Assembly: GCA_002335115.1 (NCBI GenBank)
Contig: DDCR01000032.1
Span: 1-22,365 of the forward strand
Source: Oceanospirillaceae bacterium UBA2001
GTDB taxonomy: Bacteria; Pseudomonadota; Gammaproteobacteria; Pseudomonadales; Balneatricaceae
Direction: 5' to 3'
DNA: 22,365 nt
The notes under the pieces are model-generated. The model worked only from the letters and a program-made list of their open reading frames with translations, searched no databases and was not told where the DNA came from. Below, in pieces: positions 19,119-22,365 of this stretch (position 1 is its first letter; each line of letters starts with the position of its first letter). A program made the position numbers and the translations under genes.

Positions 19119-21728
19119 TTAACGATTGCGTAAGTGCTGCATTTGATAAATCAGTTCTAAGGCTTGTCTAGGGGTTAGTTCGTCCGCTTTGTGGCTCTCT
19201 AGCAGCGCCTCGATTGGGTGGGATAGGTGACTAAATAAGTCAGATTGCTGAGGTGTCTCGAGGAGCGTATTTTTGGCTATGGCTGATGTTTGCTTTTGTT
19301 CACTTTGTTCCAAATAGTTTAGTTTTTGCCTTGCCTCATCGATCACTTGATGGGGTACACCTGCGAGTTTAGCCACTTGCAGGCCATAACTTTTGCTAGC
19401 TGGACCGGGAAGAACTTTGTGCATGAAAATGATGTTATCGTCATGTTCTGTGGCGTCTAAATGAACATTTTCTACTTGAGCTAATTGCTCAGATAATTGT
19501 GTCATCTCAAAATAGTGAGTCGCAAAAAGCGTTAAGGCGCCAATATCCCTAGCTAAATTTAAGGCACAAGACCACGCTAAAGATAATCCATCAAAGGTGC
19601 TTGTTCCCCGACCCACTTCATCCATCAACACTAAACTTTTTGCACTTGCGTTGTTGAGAATATTGGCGGTTTCTGTCATTTCAACCATGAATGTGGAGCG
19701 TCCGCCTGCTAAATCATCACTGCTGCCCATGCGGGTGAATACGCGATCAACAATGCCGATCGAGGCCTCTAAGGCAGGCACATAGGCCCCAATTTGGGCC
19801 ATGATAACGATCAAAGCGACTTGCCGCATGTAAGTAGACTTACCGCCCATATTGGGGCCAGTAATCATCATCATGCTGGACGTTGCACAAAGGCTGGTAT
19901 CGTTGGCTACAAAAGGATCGCTAATTAATTGTTCAACCACTAAATGACGGCCTTGCCTTATGTCTATTCCAGGCTCAAGTTTTAAGCTTGGCCGATTAAG
20001 ATCAAGGCACATTGCACGTTCAGCTAAACAGCAAAGCACATCAAGTTCACTAACCCCATCTGATGCCTGCTGCAGTTGTTGCAGTTGAGTGGCCAAGTCT
20101 TCAATCAGGTCTTCATAAAGCGCTTTTTCTCGCGCTAAACTGCGACTCTTACTACTTAAAGCTCGGTCTTCAAAGGATTTAAGTTCGGGGGTGATAAAAC
20201 GCTCAGCATTTTTTAAGGTTTGCCGCCGCACATATTCGCTCGGCGCTTGGGCAGATTGTAAGCGACTAATTTCGATATAGTAGCCGTGGACACGGTTGTA
20301 ACCTACTTTTAATGTCGATAGGCCGGTACGCTCCCGTTCCTTAGTTTCTAGATCAAGCAAAAATTGACCCGCATTTTGACTTAAACTACGTAACTGGTCG
20401 AGCTCTTCATCATAGCCCTTAGCAATCACGCCACCGTCTCGAATAATCACTGGGGGGTTGTCGACAATGGCTCTCATTAACAAATCCACTGTCGCTGGAA
20501 ATTCACTGATGTCATGAGCTAACGATTGGGCCCTTTTAGACTCTAAAGCCGATAATGAGACTTGGATGTGAGGCAATGCCCTAAGACTTGCACAAAGCCT
20601 TGATAAATCACGAGGGCGGGCTGACCTTAATGCAATCCGGGCTAAAATACGTTCCATATCTCCAATGGGTTTAAGACCCAGTTGCAGATCTTCAGTCTTA
20701 TCAGACGTGAGCGTCTGGCAAATAAAATCTTGGCGTTGCTCAAGCACCTCAATATTTCGCAATGGATTATTGAGCCAGCGGCGTAATAATCGTCCACCCA
20801 TGGGGGTGGCTGTGGTATCTAAAGCTGCTGCCAGAGTATACTGCTCGCCGCCTTGAATATTGAGGTCTATTTCCAAATTCTTTCGGCTTGGACCATCTAA
20901 AATAAGCGTGTCTTGGGGCAGTTCTATTTGTAAATTACGTAAATGGGGTAGGTCACCCCTTTGAGTTTCCTTGGCATAATTTAATAAGCATCCGGCGGCA
21001 CAAATAGCGGCATGCATAGTTTCACAGCCAAAGCCACTCAGATCGCGGGTATTAAATTGGTGACTGAGTATGCGCAGAGCGGTATCGTAAGTAAAATTCC
21101 AACTCACTTGAGGGCGGCGACAAGGCCACTCTTGGATATGATCAATAATTTCGCTGCTTTCATCATAAAGTAATTCTGCAGGCCTTAAACGCTGTAACTG
21201 GGTCTGTAATTCATCTGCAGTATTGGCCTCAGTCACCGCAAACCGGCCACTACTCATATCTAAACTCGCTATACCATAGATGTCCTGAAGCTTAAATGTG
21301 GCAACTAATAAGTGATCTTGATGAGCCTGCATTAGGGCTTCGTCTGTCAACGTGCCTGGAGTCACCACACGCACTACTTTTCTATCTACAGGACCTTTGC
21401 TGGTGGCAGGGTCTCCAACTTGCTCGGCGACTGCTACCGCCCGACCTGCGTTAACTATTTTAGCAATATATCCTTCTGCAGCATGGTAAGGGATGCCACA
21501 CATGGGTATGGGTTGCCCTGCAGACTGACCCCTTGAGGTTAAGGAAATGTCGAGTAACTCAGAAGCCTGTTTGGCATCCTCATAAAACATCTCATAAAAA
21601 TCCCCCATGCGGTAAAAGACCAAGTCGTGTGGATGGTCATGTTTAATACCTAAATACTGCTGCATCATGGGAGTGTGGTTAGAGTTAATGCCGTTGTTTA
21701 GTTCTTTGTTTTTGTTAGAAATATTCAT
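19119..21728 (-). CDS. mutS: DNA mismatch repair protein MutS
   Basis: Recognises mismatches and small loops, then recruits MutL in an ATP-dependent way. The product is 869 residues (E. coli 853). The N-terminal mismatch-binding domain has FYE at residues 44-46 in [11 protein letters not shown], the Phe and Glu being the mismatch contacts. Later come the lever/core domains and the clamp (DTLKVGYN region reads [19 protein letters not shown]), then the ATPase with Walker [10 protein letters not shown] at 624-632, the [14 protein letters not shown] signature, Walker [17 protein letters not shown] and [10 protein letters not shown]. The C terminus ends in the usual [16 protein letters not shown]. 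The first 21 codons and 24 bp upstream occur again at 22255-22341, suggesting that the present start and upstream region were brought by an integrative element. Confidence 0.97.
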   Translation of the reverse strand: MNISNKNKELNNGINSNHTPMMQQYLGIKHDHPHDLVFYRMGDFYEMFYEDAKQASELLDISLTSRGQSAGQPIPMCGIPYHAAEGYIAKIVNAGRAVAVAEQVGDPATSKGPVDRKVVRVVTPGTLTDEALMQAHQDHLLVATFKLQDIYGIASLDMSSGRFAVTEANTADELQTQLQRLRPAELLYDESSEIIDHIQEWPCRRPQVSWNFTYDTALRILSHQFNTRDLSGFGCETMHAAICAAGCLLNYAKETQRGDLPHLRNLQIELPQDTLILDGPSRKNLEIDLNIQGGEQYTLAAALDTTATPMGGRLLRRWLNNPLRNIEVLEQRQDFICQTLTSDKTEDLQLGLKPIGDMERILARIALRSARPRDLSRLCASLRALPHIQVSLSALESKRAQSLAHDISEFPATVDLLMRAIVDNPPVIIRDGGVIAKGYDEELDQLRSLSQNAGQFLLDLETKERERTGLSTLKVGYNRVHGYYIEISRLQSAQAPSEYVRRQTLKNAERFITPELKSFEDRALSSKSRSLAREKALYEDLIEDLATQLQQLQQASDGVSELDVLCCLAERAMCLDLNRPSLKLEPGIDIRQGRHLVVEQLISDPFVANDTSLCATSSMMMITGPNMGGKSTYMRQVALIVIMAQIGAYVPALEASIGIVDRVFTRMGSSDDLAGGRSTFMVEMTETANILNNASAKSLVLMDEVGRGTSTFDGLSLAWSCALNLARDIGALTLFATHYFEMTQLSEQLAQVENVHLDATEHDDNIIFMHKVLPGPASKSYGLQVAKLAGVPHQVIDEARQKLNYLEQSEQKQTSAIAKNTLLETPQQSDLFSHLSHPIEALLESHKADELTPRQALELIYQMQHLRNR

Positions 21729-21752
21729 TATTTAAGCATAACTCTTTGTTTA
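21666..21752. repeat. Direct repeat, copy A: mutS codons 1-21 and upstream sequence
   Basis: This 87-bp segment matches 22255-22341 at 78 positions, in the same orientation and at a constant offset of 589 bp. It covers the first 21 codons of intact mutS (ending at the first Met of HTPMMQQ) and 24 bp of upstream sequence. Differences are scattered, and similarity stops sharply at the left end, inside mutS. Confidence 0.92.
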
Positions 21753-22017
21753 CGTTAAAGTTAATTTCAACCACCTTAACTTTCAGTTAGTGTCACGAAG
21801 TAAATGGTTGTATCAAGAGGTTTCATTCTTTAGTTTAGGTTTTAGTGTAGGTTCTTAGCTCAAATCATTTGTATCTTGAGTAAAGGTTATCCTAGGTAAA
21901 TAACTAAAGAGCAGGTAACTATCCTGTTTCAGGAACATCATAACGCAAAACACAATTGTACGGTCAGTAGTAGCTTCACGCAAACATCAGCACCGTAAGC
22001 CGCTTTCTAGTTTGGGG

Positions 22018-22254
22018 GTGAAAGGTCTGAAATGGGAGATGGCTGATTTGGCTGATGTCCCACCTCACTAAGGTTTGAGAGTAAAGGCTAACAAAAGTGG
22101 CTCGAAGTCATGGTATTACCGTTATAGGGTGGGCAATAAGCTAAGACAGGTTACCCTTGGTTCCTATCCCTCTATGGATTTAGCAGAGGCTCGGGAAGAG
22201 TATCGAAAGTTCAAGAAGGTAAGGGACTTAAACATAGATCCAAAGACTTCACAG
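22018..22254 (+). pseudogene. Tyrosine recombinase (P4-type integrase), N-terminal fragment
   Basis: The frame encodes GLRVKANKSGSKSWYYRYRV, then QVTLGSYPSMDLAEAREEYRK and NIDPK, which is the arm-type DNA-binding domain (DUF4102) that begins P4-family phage and island integrases. Intact members have about 400 residues; here only about 60 of this domain remain. The same frame continues upstream as GLKWEMADLADVPPH but is broken by TAA at 22069-22071. The downstream break coincides with the start of mutS repeat copy B; catalytic Arg-His-Arg-Tyr residues are absent. An in-frame TTG at 22075 after the stop is unlikely to be a real start. The upstream limit is uncertain because the frame is open from 21919 without a clear ATG. 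Confidence 0.8.
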
Positions 22255-22317
22255 CATGGGGGTATGGTTAGAGTTAATGCTGTTGTTCAGTTCTTTGTTT
22301 TTGTTGGAAATATTCAT
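22249..22317 (-). pseudogene. Displaced mutS 5' fragment
   Basis: Read on the minus strand from ATG at 22317, this encodes 22 residues beginning [20 protein letters not shown], the same as intact mutS except Ser13 for Gly13, then leaves the mutS frame after codon 21 and stops at TGA (22249-22251). Four of the five coding differences from copy A are synonymous. It cannot make a functional protein. Confidence 0.85.
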
Positions 22318-22341
22318 TATGTAAGCATAACCATATGTTTA
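22255..22341. repeat. Direct repeat, copy B of the mutS 5' end
   Basis: Second copy of the 87-bp repeat, nine mismatches from copy A. Similarity begins abruptly at 22255, exactly where the integrase fragment ends, and fades after 22341, about 24 bp upstream of the duplicated mutS start codon. The remaining 24 bases of the window show no recognisable feature. Confidence 0.92.
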
Positions 22342-22365
22342 TTTCTGTACCGCTAAAAGAATAAA

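Larger units (their letters stand above)
21666..22254. mobile_element. Putative remnant of an integrative element in the mutS 5' end
   Basis: The segment from the start of repeat copy A to the base before copy B is 589 bp, bounded by the two mutS-derived repeats, and holds a broken tyrosine integrase. The bases between the mutS start and the integrase remnant (about 21729-22017) contain no recognisable gene, only AT-rich sequence with short dyads such as the one around CCTAGG at 21892-21897. On this reading copy A and the adjoining DNA came with the element and copy B is the displaced chromosomal end. Boundaries and mechanism are inferred from repeat position only. Confidence 0.6.

Noticed and set aside
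22075..22356. A 93-residue protein starting at TTG 22075
   Set aside because: The first part is the middle of an integrase arm domain after an in-frame stop, and the last third is antisense to the duplicated mutS start, so it is a chimeric remnant rather than a gene.

Overview
This window is a dense block of housekeeping genes from a gammaproteobacterium of moderate base composition. The order lpxA-lpxB-rnhB-dnaE-accA-tilS-pyrG-eno-ftsB-truD-surE-pcm-nlpD-rpoS, with mutS close by, is the arrangement known from Pseudomonas and relatives; in E. coli the same genes lie in two separate places. Protein features agree (AccA begins [15 protein letters not shown], Pcm contains [11 protein letters not shown]), so I infer a Pseudomonadales/Oceanospirillales-type, probably aquatic, bacterium. 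The species cannot be named from the sequence.

Layout. 1-8506: lipid A synthesis (lpxA, partial at the left edge; lpxB), RNase HII, the replicative polymerase alpha subunit, the carboxyltransferase alpha subunit of acetyl-CoA carboxylase, and tRNA-Ile lysidine synthetase, all on the plus strand. 8507-11762: pyrG with its own upstream region (an extended -10 promoter and a perfect dyad), then eno with a TTG start and a strong intrinsic terminator. 11775-16372: ftsB, truD, surE, pcm, a DUF368/PopT-type membrane protein and nlpD, mostly overlapping or nearly touching; this part links cell division, RNA modification, stationary-phase repair and envelope maintenance. 16373-17433: rpoS, preceded by a perfect 17-bp tandem duplication that doubles its ribosome-binding site. 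17434-17786: a gene-free stretch with a degenerate array of eight 12-bp units and several hairpins. 17787-21728: an MFS transporter and mutS on the minus strand, convergent with rpoS.

Compared with the Pseudomonas order, ispD and ispF (between ftsB and truD), kdsA (between pyrG and eno) and fdxA (near rpoS/mutS) are absent, while popT and the MFS gene are present.

The most unusual part is the right edge. The first 21 codons of mutS plus 24 bp upstream (21666-21752) recur in direct orientation at 22255-22341 with 9 differences in 87 bp. Between the copies lies the N-terminal part of a P4-type (DUF4102 arm-domain) tyrosine integrase, interrupted by a stop codon and cut off exactly where the second mutS copy begins. 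The simplest reading is a degraded integrative element that used the 5' end of mutS as its attachment site and gave mutS a replacement start codon and upstream region.
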